64,000 nt of DNA from UBA6821 sp044236545 (GCA_044236545.1 JBIIGI010000004.1:1-64000); one strand, 5' to 3'. Shown: positions 1 through 8,884, numbered from the stretch's first letter. Translations and numbers: made by a program. The notes: generated by a model from the sequence alone, not told the origin.

Positions 1-121
1 CTGAAGCCATTTGTCGATTTTTGTGGCGTTGCTCGCTCGGGCGAGACCGCTGCGGGTATCGCCCAGCTCTCGCGCCTTCAAAAATCAGCAAATGCTCTTC
101 AGCGGCCTTCATGGGATTTAA
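1..121. other. window edge, no gene recognised
   Basis: I see no supported gene here. A short minus-strand reading frame from about 110 runs off the edge but resembles no family and has no ribosome site. The stretch at about 108-135 (GGGATTTAATCAGCG and following) resembles 42228-42250, where the same word ends a composite intergenic repeat, so the right part of this segment is probably repeat-derived and reaches into the 3' end of the next gene. Confidence 0.4.
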
Positions 122-1234
122 TCAGCGCTTCCCTAGCGAGCGGAGGAATGTCTCGAAAAAATCAGCCCCCGCTTCCAGATCGGAGACGGTGATGAATTCA
201 TCGGCCGTATGAGCCTGGGCGATGGATCCGGGACCCAAGGCAATCGAGGGCATCCCCTTGGCGGCGAATACCGCCGCATCGCAGAACCATGGGGCACCGG
301 TCGGCGTGGCACCTAGAGCGGAGAGTTTGCAGATCAACGGATGGTCCGGATCGGTGTAGAGCGGAGTGGAGCCTTGATACTCAACATCAAGGCCCGGAGC
401 CGCCTTCCGGATCAGGGAGACGATCCGCTCGGGATCATCACCGGGAATCACCCGGATATCGATGGTCGCCTCGCAGTGATCGGGAACAATGTTCGTCTTG
501 GAGCCCCCCCCGATCGTTCCCACGCTGAGTGTGGTGCGGCCAAGCAGGGGATGCTCGTTTCTGGATATTTCCGGGATGACCTCGTCACGGATCCGTCCGA
601 TCGCCGAAGTCATGCTGTAGATCGCATTCTCCCCGCGTTCCGGCGCGGATGCGTGGACGGCCTTGCCGTGGGATGTCAGGGTGACCCAGAGCGATCCTTT
701 GTGGGCATGGACGGTCTTGAGATCGGTCGGTTCCCCGGCAATGACGAAATCGAAGTGCTCCGAGGAGGCCAGCGCCTTGGCTCCATACTGGCCTGACTCC
801 TCCCCCATCAGCCCCGCAAACCAGATCTCGTGGCTCAGGCCGGCAAGTTCATTCCCCATGCGCGAGAGGGCGCAGAGCATGGCGGCCATTGGTCCCTTGG
901 TATCGCTGGCACCGCGTCCCCAGACCTTCCCGTCGCGCACCTCACCGCCGAAGGGTTCGATGGTCATCCCGACAACACTGACCGTGTCGGTATGGGGTGC
1001 CAGAAGCAGACGGGGTTTTCCGGGACGGTTGCTTGGAAACCGCGCCACCACATTGGGACGGCCTGGCAGGACCTCCCTAAGCGAAACCTCCGCCCCAAGC
1101 CCGGTGAGCAACCTCTCCAGATAGAGGGCAAGCGCGGCCTCGCCCGGTTCGGGAACACCGGGATCCCCCTCCGGATTGACACTCGGGATCCGGATCAACT
1201 CCCCGAGCAATGGAACCGGGGAGAGAGACTTCAT
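122..1234 (-). CDS. M20 family metallopeptidase (ArgE/DapE/CPG2-like)
   Basis: This is a 370-residue zinc-dependent amidohydrolase of the M20 family, probably cytoplasmic because no signal peptide is seen. The metal and catalytic residues are visible: H81-T-D83 near the start of the domain, D111 in the ASDTKGP motif, the E145-E146 pair with its general base, E168, and a late histidine in AQAHTADEF. The family includes acetylornithine deacetylase, succinyl-diaminopimelate desuccinylase and carboxypeptidase G2, and I cannot choose between them. The start codon shares one base with the stop of the upstream epimerase gene (TGATG), so the two are probably co-transcribed. No arginine or lysine biosynthesis genes lie next to it. 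Confidence 0.85.
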   Translation of the reverse strand: MKSLSPVPLLGELIRIPSVNPEGDPGVPEPGEAALALYLERLLTGLGAEVSLREVLPGRPNVVARFPSNRPGKPRLLLAPHTDTVSVVGMTIEPFGGEVRDGKVWGRGASDTKGPMAAMLCALSRMGNELAGLSHEIWFAGLMGEESGQYGAKALASSEHFDFVIAGEPTDLKTVHAHKGSLWVTLTSHGKAVHASAPERGENAIYSMTSAIGRIRDEVIPEISRNEHPLLGRTTLSVGTIGGGSKTNIVPDHCEATIDIRVIPGDDPERIVSLIRKAAPGLDVEYQGSTPLYTDPDHPLICKLSALGATPTGAPWFCDAAVFAAKGMPSIALGPGSIAQAHTADEFITVSDLEAGADFFETFLRSLGKR

Positions 1235-2202
1235 CAGACCCCCCTCCCTGCGTGGAGTTCACGATACCAGGCCACGAACTTCGGTATCCCCTCGCGGATC
1301 GGTGTGCCAGGTGCGTATCCGAGGAGGGTCCGGGCCTTGGTGATGTCGGCAGCGGTCAGGGGCATGTCACCCTTCTGCTCGGGGAGACGCTCGATCACGG
1401 CCTTCTTTCCGAGAGCCTTCTCGATGGCGGCGATGAGCTGGGCGAGGGTTGTCGTCTCGTTCTCCCCGAGGTTGAAGATCTCAAAGAGTGGCCCATCCCC
1501 CTCCACGAAGGAAAGCGCCCCCATCACCCCCTGCACGATGTCGTCGATATAGGTGTAGTCCCGGCGGGTGGTCCCGTCGCCAAACTGGCGGATGGAACGG
1601 CCGTTCTCTATGGCATCGGTGAAGCTGTGGATCGCGAGGTCGGGACGCTGTCCCGGGCCGTAAACCGTGAAGAAACGGAGCGCCACGATCCTCATCCCGT
1701 GGAGATTCACATAGTTTCCGCAGAGTTGCTCTCCGGCCAGCTTGGTCGCCGCATAGGGGGAGAGAGTCTGCAGCAGCGGCAGGTCCTCGCGGAAGGGAAC
1801 CGTCCTGGAAAGCCCATACACCGAGGAACTCGAGGCGAAGAGGACTTTCGAGCACCCGGAAAGACGGGCCGCCTCCAGCACATGGAAGGTTCCCGTGATG
1901 TTGGTGTCGATGTAGAGCTTCGGATCGAGGATCGAGGGGCGGACGCCGGCACGGGCCGCCAGATGGATCACCGCATCTGGCTGCACCCTCGCGAAGAGAT
2001 CCTTCACCGGCTCCCAGGTGCGGAGATCAATCTGAGCAACCTCTACAGGGGCAATGAAAGACTCTACATTGGCCCTCTTGATGGCTGGATCATAGAAGTC
2101 GTTAAAATCATCGATCACCGACACCTCGTGACCAGCGGCAAGGAGGGCGCGGACCACATGGGAGCCGATGAACCCCGCTCCCCCTGTGACAATGATCTTC
2201 AT
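1234..2202 (-). CDS. NAD-dependent sugar-nucleotide epimerase (UDP-glucuronate 4-epimerase-like)
   Basis: This 322-residue extended short-chain dehydrogenase begins MKIIVTGGAGFIGSH, the Rossmann NAD-binding motif, which fixes the start at 2202; the longer open frame upstream adds 26 residues without family resemblance. The catalytic triad is visible as S in ASSSSVYG and Y-x3-K in YAATK, followed by the RFFTVYGPGQRPD substrate-binding motif common in UDP-glucuronate and UDP-galacturonate epimerases. It probably interconverts UDP-sugars for surface polysaccharide. Its TGA overlaps the start of the M20 peptidase gene by one base. Substrate assignment is inferred from motif style only. Confidence 0.85.
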   Translation of the reverse strand: MKIIVTGGAGFIGSHVVRALLAAGHEVSVIDDFNDFYDPAIKRANVESFIAPVEVAQIDLRTWEPVKDLFARVQPDAVIHLAARAGVRPSILDPKLYIDTNITGTFHVLEAARLSGCSKVLFASSSSVYGLSRTVPFREDLPLLQTLSPYAATKLAGEQLCGNYVNLHGMRIVALRFFTVYGPGQRPDLAIHSFTDAIENGRSIRQFGDGTTRRDYTYIDDIVQGVMGALSFVEGDGPLFEIFNLGENETTTLAQLIAAIEKALGKKAVIERLPEQKGDMPLTAADITKARTLLGYAPGTPIREGIPKFVAWYRELHAGRGV

Positions 2203-2356
2203 CGGGGTAATAGTAGCCGGCGCTCGAGCGTAAAAAAGCAGAAACCACATCCGACTCCAAACAACCCGACTCCGTGCCAACGCAAAAAACGTTCATTCTT
2301 TAGTCTTGCCAAATTGCCGTTCAAAAAGTGATTTTAACGCTCCTTCACAATCACCC

Positions 2357-2782
2357 ATGAAAACGATCCCCCTGCTTCTCCTTACCCTTATCTTGACAGG
2401 ATCTACCGTTGCCTTTGCTGATATCCAGGCTCCGCCACAGTCCGATCAGGGGCCGACACGCAAGCTAGGCCGGGGCATCGGCAACATGCTCTACGGTTCC
2501 TCGGAAATCTTCGACTCCATGTCGGACGTGAACTATGCGGATGGCAACTCGGCCGCCTTCAGCTACGGACTCGTGCGTGGCTTGGGTCGTACCTTTGCCC
2601 GTCTCGGATATGGAATCTTCGAAACCGTTACCTTCCCCTTCCCCACCAATCACGGCACCTACAAGCCCCCCTATCGTAACAACATCCAGTGGTTGAATTC
2701 GGGATACTCGGAATTCCCGCCTGAAGTCGGATTCGAGACCAAGTACGACTACTCGCGCCAGTACAGCAGCCAGAGTTGGTAG
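2357..2782 (+). CDS. exosortase system-associated protein, TIGR04073 family
   Basis: This is a small exported protein of 141 residues. The ATG at 2357 gives a clear signal peptide (MKTIPLLLLTLILTGSTVAFA), which is why I reject the start 17 codons upstream. The mature part has the pattern I associate with TIGR04073: KLGRGIGNMLYG, then SYGLVRGLGRTFARLGYGIFETVTFPFP, then YKPPY near the C-terminus. The family is found mostly in Verrucomicrobiota and Lentisphaerota genomes with exosortase/PEP-CTERM systems; its function is unknown. It stands alone, divergent from the epimerase gene, with a hairpin right after the stop. Confidence 0.75.
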   Translation: MKTIPLLLLTLILTGSTVAFADIQAPPQSDQGPTRKLGRGIGNMLYGSSEIFDSMSDVNYADGNSAAFSYGLVRGLGRTFARLGYGIFETVTFPFPTNHGTYKPPYRNNIQWLNSGYSEFPPEVGFETKYDYSRQYSSQSW

Positions 2783-2800
2783 TTGCTCCGCAGGAGCAAC
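2782..2800 (+). terminator. short hairpin after TIGR04073 gene
   Basis: GTTGCTCC, loop GCA, GGAGCAAC gives a perfect 8-bp stem that overlaps the stop codon. There is no U-tract, so it may be a weak terminator or an mRNA end-stabilising hairpin. Confidence 0.35.
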
Positions 2801-2841
2801 CGAGGAAATCCTCACGCGTAGTCGCGGAAAACTGCAGGGAT

Positions 2842-2993
2842 AAATGTGGAACTCAGGAAAGCAGGAACCGAGTCGACTGAATTTTCAGTAATCTCATCAA
2901 GAGGAATGGTTGTGATTCGTGTGGCCAGGTTGGGCTGCTCATGTGAACCTGGATTTTCCCATTTCCTTTCCTGATTTCCTGAGTTCCACATTT
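2842..2993. repeat. intergenic inverted-repeat element, GGAACTCAGGAA family
   Basis: The arms at 2842-2866 and 2969-2993 match in 24 of 25 inverted positions around a 102-base spacer. The right arm overlaps the stop codon of tgt. The same arm word occurs at 4201, 35140, 36731, 61406 and, degenerate, 26157, always in intergenic or gene-end DNA. The spacer differs between copies. It holds no gene, and could act as a bidirectional terminator or be a non-autonomous mobile repeat. Confidence 0.8.
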
Positions 2994-4143
2994 ATTCTTC
3001 CTTCTCTCCAGCATTCCATACCCGATAGCCGGAGACAAACTCGCGGCGGAATTCCGCGAAGGATCCGTCCAGGATCGATGAGCGGATCTTCCTCATCAGG
3101 CCGAGATAGAAGTGGAGATTGTGCAGGGTGATGAGGCGGAGTCCCAGAATCTCCTCGGCCTTGACGAGATGGCGCAGGTAGGCCCGGGAGAAGGTCGAGC
3201 AGGCCGGGCAGGCGCACCCCTCCTCGATCGGAAGCGGATCACGCGCGAAGGGTGCGTTCTTGAGATTCACAGTCCCCTTGGCCGTGAAGGCTGTGCCGTT
3301 GCGGGCGATCCGGGTCGGTAGCACGCAGTCGAACATGTCGATGCCACGGGCCACCATCTCGACCAACTGTGGCGGTGTGCCAAGCCCCATCGCGTAGCGC
3401 GGCGCGCTCTCTGGAAGGAAGGGAACGCTCGACTCGACGGCCTTCATCATCTCGGGCTCTGGCTCACCGACACTCACCCCTCCGACTGCATACCCGTCGA
3501 AACCGATCTCGACGAGTGATCGGGCAGAACGCTCGCGAAGATCGGCATGGGAACTCCCCTGCACGATTCCAAAGAGCAGTGGGCGACCCTCCTCCGGTTG
3601 GGTCCGCCACCATTCGCGGGAGCGGCGCTCCCAGCGCGTCGTCAACTCGAGGCTCTTCGCCGCATCGTCGTAGGAACAGGGAAACGGGGGACACTCGTCG
3701 AAGGCCATGACCACGTCGCTGCCCAGATCGCGCTGGATTTGCATCGATGTCTCGGGCCCGATGAAGGTGGGAGTGCCGTCGAGATGATTCTGGAAGTGGA
3801 CCCCCTCCTCGGTGATCCGGCGGAGCTTCGAGAGGGAGAAGACCTGGAACCCGCCGCTGTCGGTCAGAATGGCCCTGTCCCATCCCATGAAGCCGTGCAG
3901 TCCGCCCAGTTCCGAGATCACCTTCTCACCTGGACGCACATGGAGGTGGTAGGTGTTCCCGAGAATGATCTTCGCCCCCATGGCACGGAGTTCGTCCGGG
4001 GAGACTGCCTTGACGGTCGCCTGCGTGCCCACCGGCATGAAGACCGGTGTCTCCACATCACCCCGGCGCGTGTGAAGGATGCCGGCCCGGGCCTTGCTTG
4101 AGGGATCAGTGTGAAGGAGCGTGAAGGGAGATAAAGAACTCAC
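2992..4143 (-). CDS. tgt: queuine tRNA-ribosyltransferase (tRNA-guanine transglycosylase)
   Basis: This 383-residue enzyme exchanges guanine 34 of GUN-anticodon tRNAs for preQ1 in queuosine synthesis. The TIM-barrel motifs are intact: D95 in TDSGGFQVFSL (general acid/base), the nucleophile D272 in GIDMFDCVLPTR, and zinc ligands C310, C312, C315 and H341. Length is normal for bacterial Tgt. No queuosine biosynthesis genes (queA, queC-F) or yajC/secD lie next to it. It is flanked on both sides by inverted-repeat elements of the GGAACTCAGGAA family. Confidence 0.97.
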   Translation of the reverse strand: MSSLSPFTLLHTDPSSKARAGILHTRRGDVETPVFMPVGTQATVKAVSPDELRAMGAKIILGNTYHLHVRPGEKVISELGGLHGFMGWDRAILTDSGGFQVFSLSKLRRITEEGVHFQNHLDGTPTFIGPETSMQIQRDLGSDVVMAFDECPPFPCSYDDAAKSLELTTRWERRSREWWRTQPEEGRPLLFGIVQGSSHADLRERSARSLVEIGFDGYAVGGVSVGEPEPEMMKAVESSVPFLPESAPRYAMGLGTPPQLVEMVARGIDMFDCVLPTRIARNGTAFTAKGTVNLKNAPFARDPLPIEEGCACPACSTFSRAYLRHLVKAEEILGLRLITLHNLHFYLGLMRKIRSSILDGSFAEFRREFVSGYRVWNAGEKEE

Positions 4144-4200
4144 GGAAGTGAAGTAGAGGCTGTTAGGCTGAAGACTGTTAATGGGAAGCCCGAAGAAATA

Positions 4201-4338
4201 AAAATCTGGAACTCAAGAAATCAGGAATGAAATGCAATAAAGAGGAAAGAGAGGGATGAGGCTATCATCGCAGTCAGGATTTTACCCTACCGCCTTTTTT
4301 CTCTCCGCTTTTTCCTGAGTTCTTGAGTTCCAGATTAA
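4201..4338. repeat. intergenic inverted-repeat element, GGAACTCAGGAA family
   Basis: The arms 4201-4226 and 4313-4338 match in 23 of 26 inverted positions (core TCTGGAACTCAAGAA) around an 86-base spacer. It fills the space between pyrC and tgt. Just upstream, at 4157-4181, the words CTGTTAGGCTGAAGACTGTTA resemble another repeated word seen near 31500. Confidence 0.78.
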
Positions 4339-4348
4339 TTCTTGATCC

Positions 4349-5638
4349 TTAACTACTGAACCCGTTTTCCAGATCCCAGACGACTTTGCCGCCGACGATC
4401 GTCGAGAGGGCGCGGCCTCGGAGCGGGAATCCATGGAACGGGCTGTTCCTTGAGAGCGACGGGGAGTCGTTCTTGTCGTAGGTCCAGGCGTGGTCCGGGT
4501 CGAGGATGGTGATGTCGGCGGCCGCTCCGATCGACAGGGTACCCCGGTCAAGCCGCAGAAGCTTTGCCGGATTGATGGTCAGCATCTCGATGATCCGGGG
4601 AAGTGTCACGGCCTTGCGTTGATGGAGCAGGATCTCGAGGAAGACCGGAAGCTCCGTCTCGAGCCCGAGCATTCCGAAGGGGGCGCGGTCGAGTTCCACC
4701 TCCTTTTCGTAGGGGGCGTGCGGGGCATGGTCGCTGGCTAGGATCGTGATGGTGCCGTCGGCAATGCCGGCGATGATCTCGTCGATATCGGCCGGGGTCC
4801 TCAGTGGAGGATTCACCTTGAAGTTGGTGTCGAAGGTCTTGAGACCCTCGTCGGTCAGGGAGATGTGATGAGGGCAGACCTCGGCGGTGATCGGCACTCC
4901 GCGGCGACGGGCATCACGCAGCAGGCGGATGCTGCGCGCGGAGCTGATGTGCTGGCAGTGGATGGGATGAGCGGTCTCTTCGGCGAGCAGGATGTTCCGC
5001 GCGACAATGAGATCCTCGGCAAGAGCAGGCCAACCGGGCAGGCCGAGGCGGGTACTCCACTCCCCCTCGTTCATGACCCCGTCGGCACTCAGGGTCGCCT
5101 CCTGGCAATGATCCATGACAGGCAGGCCGAACTGGCGGGCATATTCAACCGCACGACGCATCACGCCGTGATTCTGGACGCAACGGCCATCGTCGGTGAG
5201 GGCCACGACGCCGGCATTGGCAAGTGCACCGATCGGCGCCATCTCCTCACCGGCAAGCCCGCGGGTGATGGCACCGGTGCAGTAGACATTGACGATGGCC
5301 GTGGAGGCCGCCTTCTCCTGAATCCAGGCGATCGTGGCTGGACTGTCGGCCACAGGAGAGGTGTTGGGCATGCAGACGACGGTCGTGAAGCCGCCCGCCG
5401 CGGCACAGCGTGAGCCGCTGGCAATGGTCTCCTTATGCGACTGTCCCGGTTCACGGAAGTGGACATGGATGTCGATCAGGCCGGGGGTCACCACCTTTCC
5501 CGTGGCGTCGATCTCGACGGCGCCGGAAGGTTTGCGGTCAACGACGATCCCGTTCTCGACAAAGAGATCTCGGATCCCGTCTCCCCCGTTGGCCGGGTCG
5601 ATCACCCGCCCTCCCTTGATGTGAAGCGATTCGGTCAT
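4349..5638 (-). CDS. pyrC: dihydroorotase
   Basis: This 429-residue type I dihydroorotase cyclises N-carbamoyl-aspartate to dihydroorotate in pyrimidine synthesis. The metal-binding DIHVHFREPG motif places H58 and H60 on zinc; the conserved MPNT segment, the histidine in IHCQHISS and the SDHAPH motif near residue 304 are all present. Its ATG overlaps the pyrB stop by four bases (ATGA), so translation is probably coupled. It is the last gene of pyrR-pyrB-pyrC. Confidence 0.96.
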   Translation of the reverse strand: MTESLHIKGGRVIDPANGGDGIRDLFVENGIVVDRKPSGAVEIDATGKVVTPGLIDIHVHFREPGQSHKETIASGSRCAAAGGFTTVVCMPNTSPVADSPATIAWIQEKAASTAIVNVYCTGAITRGLAGEEMAPIGALANAGVVALTDDGRCVQNHGVMRRAVEYARQFGLPVMDHCQEATLSADGVMNEGEWSTRLGLPGWPALAEDLIVARNILLAEETAHPIHCQHISSARSIRLLRDARRRGVPITAEVCPHHISLTDEGLKTFDTNFKVNPPLRTPADIDEIIAGIADGTITILASDHAPHAPYEKEVELDRAPFGMLGLETELPVFLEILLHQRKAVTLPRIIEMLTINPAKLLRLDRGTLSIGAAADITILDPDHAWTYDKNDSPSLSRNSPFHGFPLRGRALSTIVGGKVVWDLENGFSS

Positions 5639-6606
5639 GGAGTGTCGGTGTTGGGTTCGATTCTGGCGAATGGTGCTCCTCCGGAGCAGAGGTAGAGGAC
5701 GGCCATCCTGACGGCGAGGCCGTTGGTGACCTGGTCAAGGATCACGCTGCCTGGGCCGTCGGCCACGTCGCTGTCGATCTCGACGCCGCGGTTCATCGGT
5801 CCGGGATGCATGATCAGGCATCCCTCGAGGAGACGACCGGCACGCTTCTTGGTGAGACCAAAGCGGGCGGCGTACTCCCCCACCCCGGGAAAATATTCCT
5901 TCCTCTGACGCTCGTGCTGGATGCGGAGAAGGTTGATGACGTCCGAACTCTCCAGCACCTCGTCAATGCTGTGGGCGATCCCGACACCGAGGGCGGAAAA
6001 TGTCGATGGAACCAGGGTCGGTGGGCCAACCAAGGTGACCTTGGCACCGAGCTTGGTCAGAAGCTGGATATTGGAACGGGCCACCCTGCTGAAGAGGATG
6101 TCTCCCACGATCGCGACACGGACTCCGTCGATGCGTCCGAGCTTCTCGCGGATGGTGAAGGCGTCGAGGAGTCCCTGGGTCGGGTGCTCATGAGCGCCGT
6201 CTCCCGCATTGATCACCGAGGCACCAAGCCTGTCGGCAAGGAAACGGGCGCTTCCGGCGGACTTGTGCCGGATGACGATCAGGTCGGCGCGCAGGGCCTC
6301 GAGGTTGCGGGCGGTGTCGAGGAGTGTCTCCCCCTTCTCGAGGCTGGAGGCGGAGGCGGAGATATTGACCACGTCGGCGCTGAGCCGCATCGCGGCCAAC
6401 TCGAAGGAGATTCTCGTGCGTGTGCTCGGCTCGACGAAGAAGTTCACCAACGTCTTGCCGCGGAGCGCGGGGACTTTCTTAAGATTCCTCTCCCCCACCC
6501 CCTTGAAGGCAGTGGCCGTGTCGAGGATGGTCTTGATCTCATCGGCCGTGTGGTCGGCAAGGGCACAGAGATCCTTGTGCTTCCAGGAGTGCGGTGTCGT
6601 GGTCAT
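5635..6606 (-). CDS. pyrB: aspartate carbamoyltransferase catalytic subunit
   Basis: This 323-residue enzyme condenses carbamoyl phosphate with aspartate. The carbamoyl-phosphate motif is at S61-T-R-T-R65, followed by the HPTQGLLDAFTI motif and the aspartate-binding segment near the C-terminus (HPGPMNRGVE). No pyrI regulatory subunit is next to it, which agrees with the short catalytic-only class. Four-base overlaps with pyrR upstream and pyrC downstream show a tightly coupled operon. Confidence 0.96.
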   Translation of the reverse strand: MTTTPHSWKHKDLCALADHTADEIKTILDTATAFKGVGERNLKKVPALRGKTLVNFFVEPSTRTRISFELAAMRLSADVVNISASASSLEKGETLLDTARNLEALRADLIVIRHKSAGSARFLADRLGASVINAGDGAHEHPTQGLLDAFTIREKLGRIDGVRVAIVGDILFSRVARSNIQLLTKLGAKVTLVGPPTLVPSTFSALGVGIAHSIDEVLESSDVINLLRIQHERQRKEYFPGVGEYAARFGLTKKRAGRLLEGCLIMHPGPMNRGVEIDSDVADGPGSVILDQVTNGLAVRMAVLYLCSGGAPFARIEPNTDTP

Positions 6607-7205
6607 GCGGAGGGCGGTGTGGCGGAGAGGAGCGTGACGGAATCGGGAACACCATCCGTCTCCTCGAAGCGGACCCTGATGCGGTCATTAAAGGCGGTCG
6701 GGACATTCTTGCCTACGAAATCGGCGCGGATCGGAAGTTCGCGGTGGCCCCTGTCGACCAACGCGGCGAGTTGGATCCGGGAGGGCCTGCCGAACGAGGC
6801 AATGGCATCCATCGCGGCCCTGCAACTGCGCCCCGTGAAGAGGACATCGTCGATGAGGACCAGGGGGCGACCGTCGAGATCAAGGGGGAGTTCGGTGAGT
6901 TCCAGCACACTCACGCGGGGACGTGTGGCAAGGTCATCGCGGTGCATGGAGACATCGACCACCCCGAGAGCAGGGGCGATTCCCTCGATCTCGGTGATAT
7001 GGGCGGCTATCCGCCGCGCGACAGTCTTGCCACGCGTGGGGATCCCGGCAATGACCAGACTCTTGAGATCGTGGTTCTGCTCGACGATCTCGTGGGCGAT
7101 GCGACGGATCGCCTTGCGGATTGCATCGGCGTCCATCACAAGGACCCCTTCCCCGGCACTTGAGTGCGCCGCGCCCTGTTTTCCAGTTGAGGTGGGTTTG
7201 TTCAT
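6603..7205 (-). CDS. pyrR: PyrR, pyrimidine operon regulator / uracil phosphoribosyltransferase
   Basis: This 200-residue protein has the PRPP-binding signature LVLIDDVLFTGRS at about residues 115-127 and the PTRGK motif near residue 56, both typical of PyrR. In other bacteria PyrR binds UMP or UTP and then a hairpin in pyr mRNA; it also has uracil phosphoribosyltransferase activity. A matching RNA hairpin lies only nine bases before its own ATG. About 22 N-terminal residues before VMDADAIRKAI are extra; later starts are possible but none is better placed. Its stop overlaps the pyrB start by four bases. Confidence 0.93.
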   Translation of the reverse strand: MNKPTSTGKQGAAHSSAGEGVLVMDADAIRKAIRRIAHEIVEQNHDLKSLVIAGIPTRGKTVARRIAAHITEIEGIAPALGVVDVSMHRDDLATRPRVSVLELTELPLDLDGRPLVLIDDVLFTGRSCRAAMDAIASFGRPSRIQLAALVDRGHRELPIRADFVGKNVPTAFNDRIRVRFEETDGVPDSVTLLSATPPSA

Positions 7206-7213
7206 AGTTCCTT

Positions 7214-7233
7214 GGTGGTCTCGCGGGACCTCC
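7214..7233 (-). promoter_or_regulatory. PyrR-binding hairpin in the pyrR leader
   Basis: On the minus strand the leader reads GGUCCCGCGAGACC (7230-7217). The known PyrR-binding loop consensus is ARUCCNGNGAGGYU. Core UCCNGNGAG matches exactly, the hexaloop is C-C-G-C-G-A (consensus CNGNGA), and the four loop-closing pairs are kept by compensatory changes. The stem extends outward by GG/CC after an A-A mismatch. The hairpin ends nine bases before the ATG and covers a GGAGG, and I see no separate terminator stem, so I infer translational rather than attenuation control. Confidence 0.7.
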
Positions 7234-7254
7234 TTAAAGGAAGGGAATGATGAA

Positions 7255-7479
7255 TCAGTTCAACATTCCCTTGGCCGCAGCCCTGGCCTGACGCCATTGG
7301 GTCCGATGTTTCAGCATCCAGTCGAGAAGAGCTCTCTCAAATCCTATGTCACGACCGACCTTCTCGCTCTCTATCCACTTGTGACGTAAAATCTCCTCCC
7401 GCTCCGCCAAAAACTCCCTGTAGAGGGCAGAATTTTTAAGCAGATCACCGGCATCCGTGGATGCAAGGGAGCGTGTCAT
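7255..7479 (-). CDS. small conserved-looking hypothetical protein
   Basis: This is a 74-residue charged protein. I chose the ATG at 7479; an in-frame TTG lies four codons upstream. It has a long helical stretch (REFLAEREEILRHKWIESEKVG) followed by DIGFERALLDWMLKHRTQWR. The ESEKxGxDIGFERAxxDWxxKHRxxWR pattern looks like a domain rather than random frame, but I do not recognise a characterised family. There are no membrane segments or cysteines. It lies upstream of pyrR in the same direction and could share its transcript. Confidence 0.55.
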   Translation of the reverse strand: MTRSLASTDAGDLLKNSALYREFLAEREEILRHKWIESEKVGRDIGFERALLDWMLKHRTQWRQARAAAKGMLN

Positions 7480-7540
7480 TGATGCGAACAATACCGGGAA
7501 AGGGATCGGAAGTCAACCCGACTCATCAAACCGGCCTCCT

Positions 7541-8884
7541 TCACCCTTTGGGTACCACCTTTCCCTCGCGCCGGGATGTGCGGATCACGTCACGGTAGTA
7601 ATGGGCGGCGGGCTTGAGTACGCGGTCGCGGGTCGCGGGATCCATCGTGGAGAGGCCGAACTTCGGCACATAGCCGTAGTGCCACTCGTAGTTGTCGGCC
7701 AGCGACCAGACGAAGTAACCCTTCACGTCGTACCCCTCGTCCATGGTCTGGCGGATCTGCGCGATATGGTCACGGAGATAGGAAAGGCGCTTCGCCTCGT
7801 TCTTTGTGGCGATGCCGTTCTCGGTGATCATCATCGGCTTGTCGTAGCGCTTGCCGACAAAGCGGATCTGCTTGCCGAGTGCCTTGGGATCGATGCGCCA
7901 GCCCATCATGGTGTAGTTGTGCCCGTGCCTTGATCCCTCCGAGATGAGGCTGAGGGGTCCGGCGGCCTGGCTGTAGTAGTAGTTGAACCCGATGATGTCG
8001 CAGACATCGTGGATGCGGTCGAGATGGTCGAAGTTGGCATGCATCACCGTGTTGTAGACAATGCCTCCCGGATCGAGGGGGCCGCGCGTCCACCAGGGAA
8101 GCGCCTCGACGCTGAGCACCTTGGCGGAGGGCTTGACCTCCTTGATGCGCGCCGCGGCATCCCGGAACATGTCGGCGCTGGCGATGGTCGCCGCCTTGTA
8201 TCCCTTGAAGTCGAGGGTATGGCAGGGAGGCCAGAGACCGGCGATGTAGGCCGTGAGAATCTGACCGTTGGGCTCGTTCTCGGGAGCGTAGTAGTTCACA
8301 AAAGGCGAAGTCGCCCTGACCATCTTCTTCACATAGAGGTTCCAGCGTTCCCGCACCAGCGGATGGAGCCAGTTGGTCTTGGAGCTGTCCTTCGTATCGG
8401 TCAGCCATGCGGGGAAGGTGAAATGCCAAAGGGTCACGACCGGCTCGATCCCCGCCTCCTTCAGCTTCCGGCACATGCGGACATATCCCTGCACGGCCTC
8501 CTCGTTGTAGCGTCCTGGCTGGGGTTCGACTCGTGCCCACTCGATGCTGAAGCGGTAATGGGTGACGCCGATCTTCTTCAGGGCGGCGAGATCCTTGTCA
8601 AAGTCACTCCAGCTGAAGAGCGCATTGCCGACCACCGGGGCCTTCTTCTGCTGCACGAGAAGATCCCAGTCACGAACATAGTAGTTCTTCTCCCCGGGCT
8701 TCTCCGCCTTGTTCTCATACTGGAGACTGCTGGTGGAGATGCCCCAGGCGAAGTGGGCGTATCCCTTGAGCTTTTCCGCACGGTTCTCCGGGGCCTTGTC
8801 GAGTGGTCCGAGCGGATGGAGGACGCAGCCGGAAAGGATCGTCAGGATTGCCGCGATGGCCGCGGGACGGAGGAACGTGGTCAA
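7541..8884 (-). CDS. GH1 family glycosidase, lipoprotein
   Basis: This 447-residue protein is a family 1 glycoside hydrolase carrying a lipoprotein signal (ILSGC, lipidated Cys20). GH1 landmarks are intact: H154 in TLWHFTFP, acid/base E204 in PENEPN, the NYYY motif, nucleophile E355 in ITENG, and the glycone-binding DNYEWHYGY segment. It should cleave beta-linked glucosides or related sugars at the cell envelope. GH1 enzymes are usually cytoplasmic, so lipid anchoring is unusual. The start overlaps the stop of the upstream secreted unknown by four bases. A second lipoprotein GH1 lies about 1 kb away on the other strand. Confidence 0.88.
   Translation of the reverse strand: MTTFLRPAAIAAILTILSGCVLHPLGPLDKAPENRAEKLKGYAHFAWGISTSSLQYENKAEKPGEKNYYVRDWDLLVQQKKAPVVGNALFSWSDFDKDLAALKKIGVTHYRFSIEWARVEPQPGRYNEEAVQGYVRMCRKLKEAGIEPVVTLWHFTFPAWLTDTKDSSKTNWLHPLVRERWNLYVKKMVRATSPFVNYYAPENEPNGQILTAYIAGLWPPCHTLDFKGYKAATIASADMFRDAAARIKEVKPSAKVLSVEALPWWTRGPLDPGGIVYNTVMHANFDHLDRIHDVCDIIGFNYYYSQAAGPLSLISEGSRHGHNYTMMGWRIDPKALGKQIRFVGKRYDKPMMITENGIATKNEAKRLSYLRDHIAQIRQTMDEGYDVKGYFVWSLADNYEWHYGYVPKFGLSTMDPATRDRVLKPAAHYYRDVIRTSRREGKVVPKG

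Noticed and set aside
5806..7389. 527-codon plus-strand open frame opposite pyrB/pyrR
   Set aside because: Antisense shadow in GC-rich DNA; pyrB and pyrR on the other strand have full motifs and the frame matches no family.
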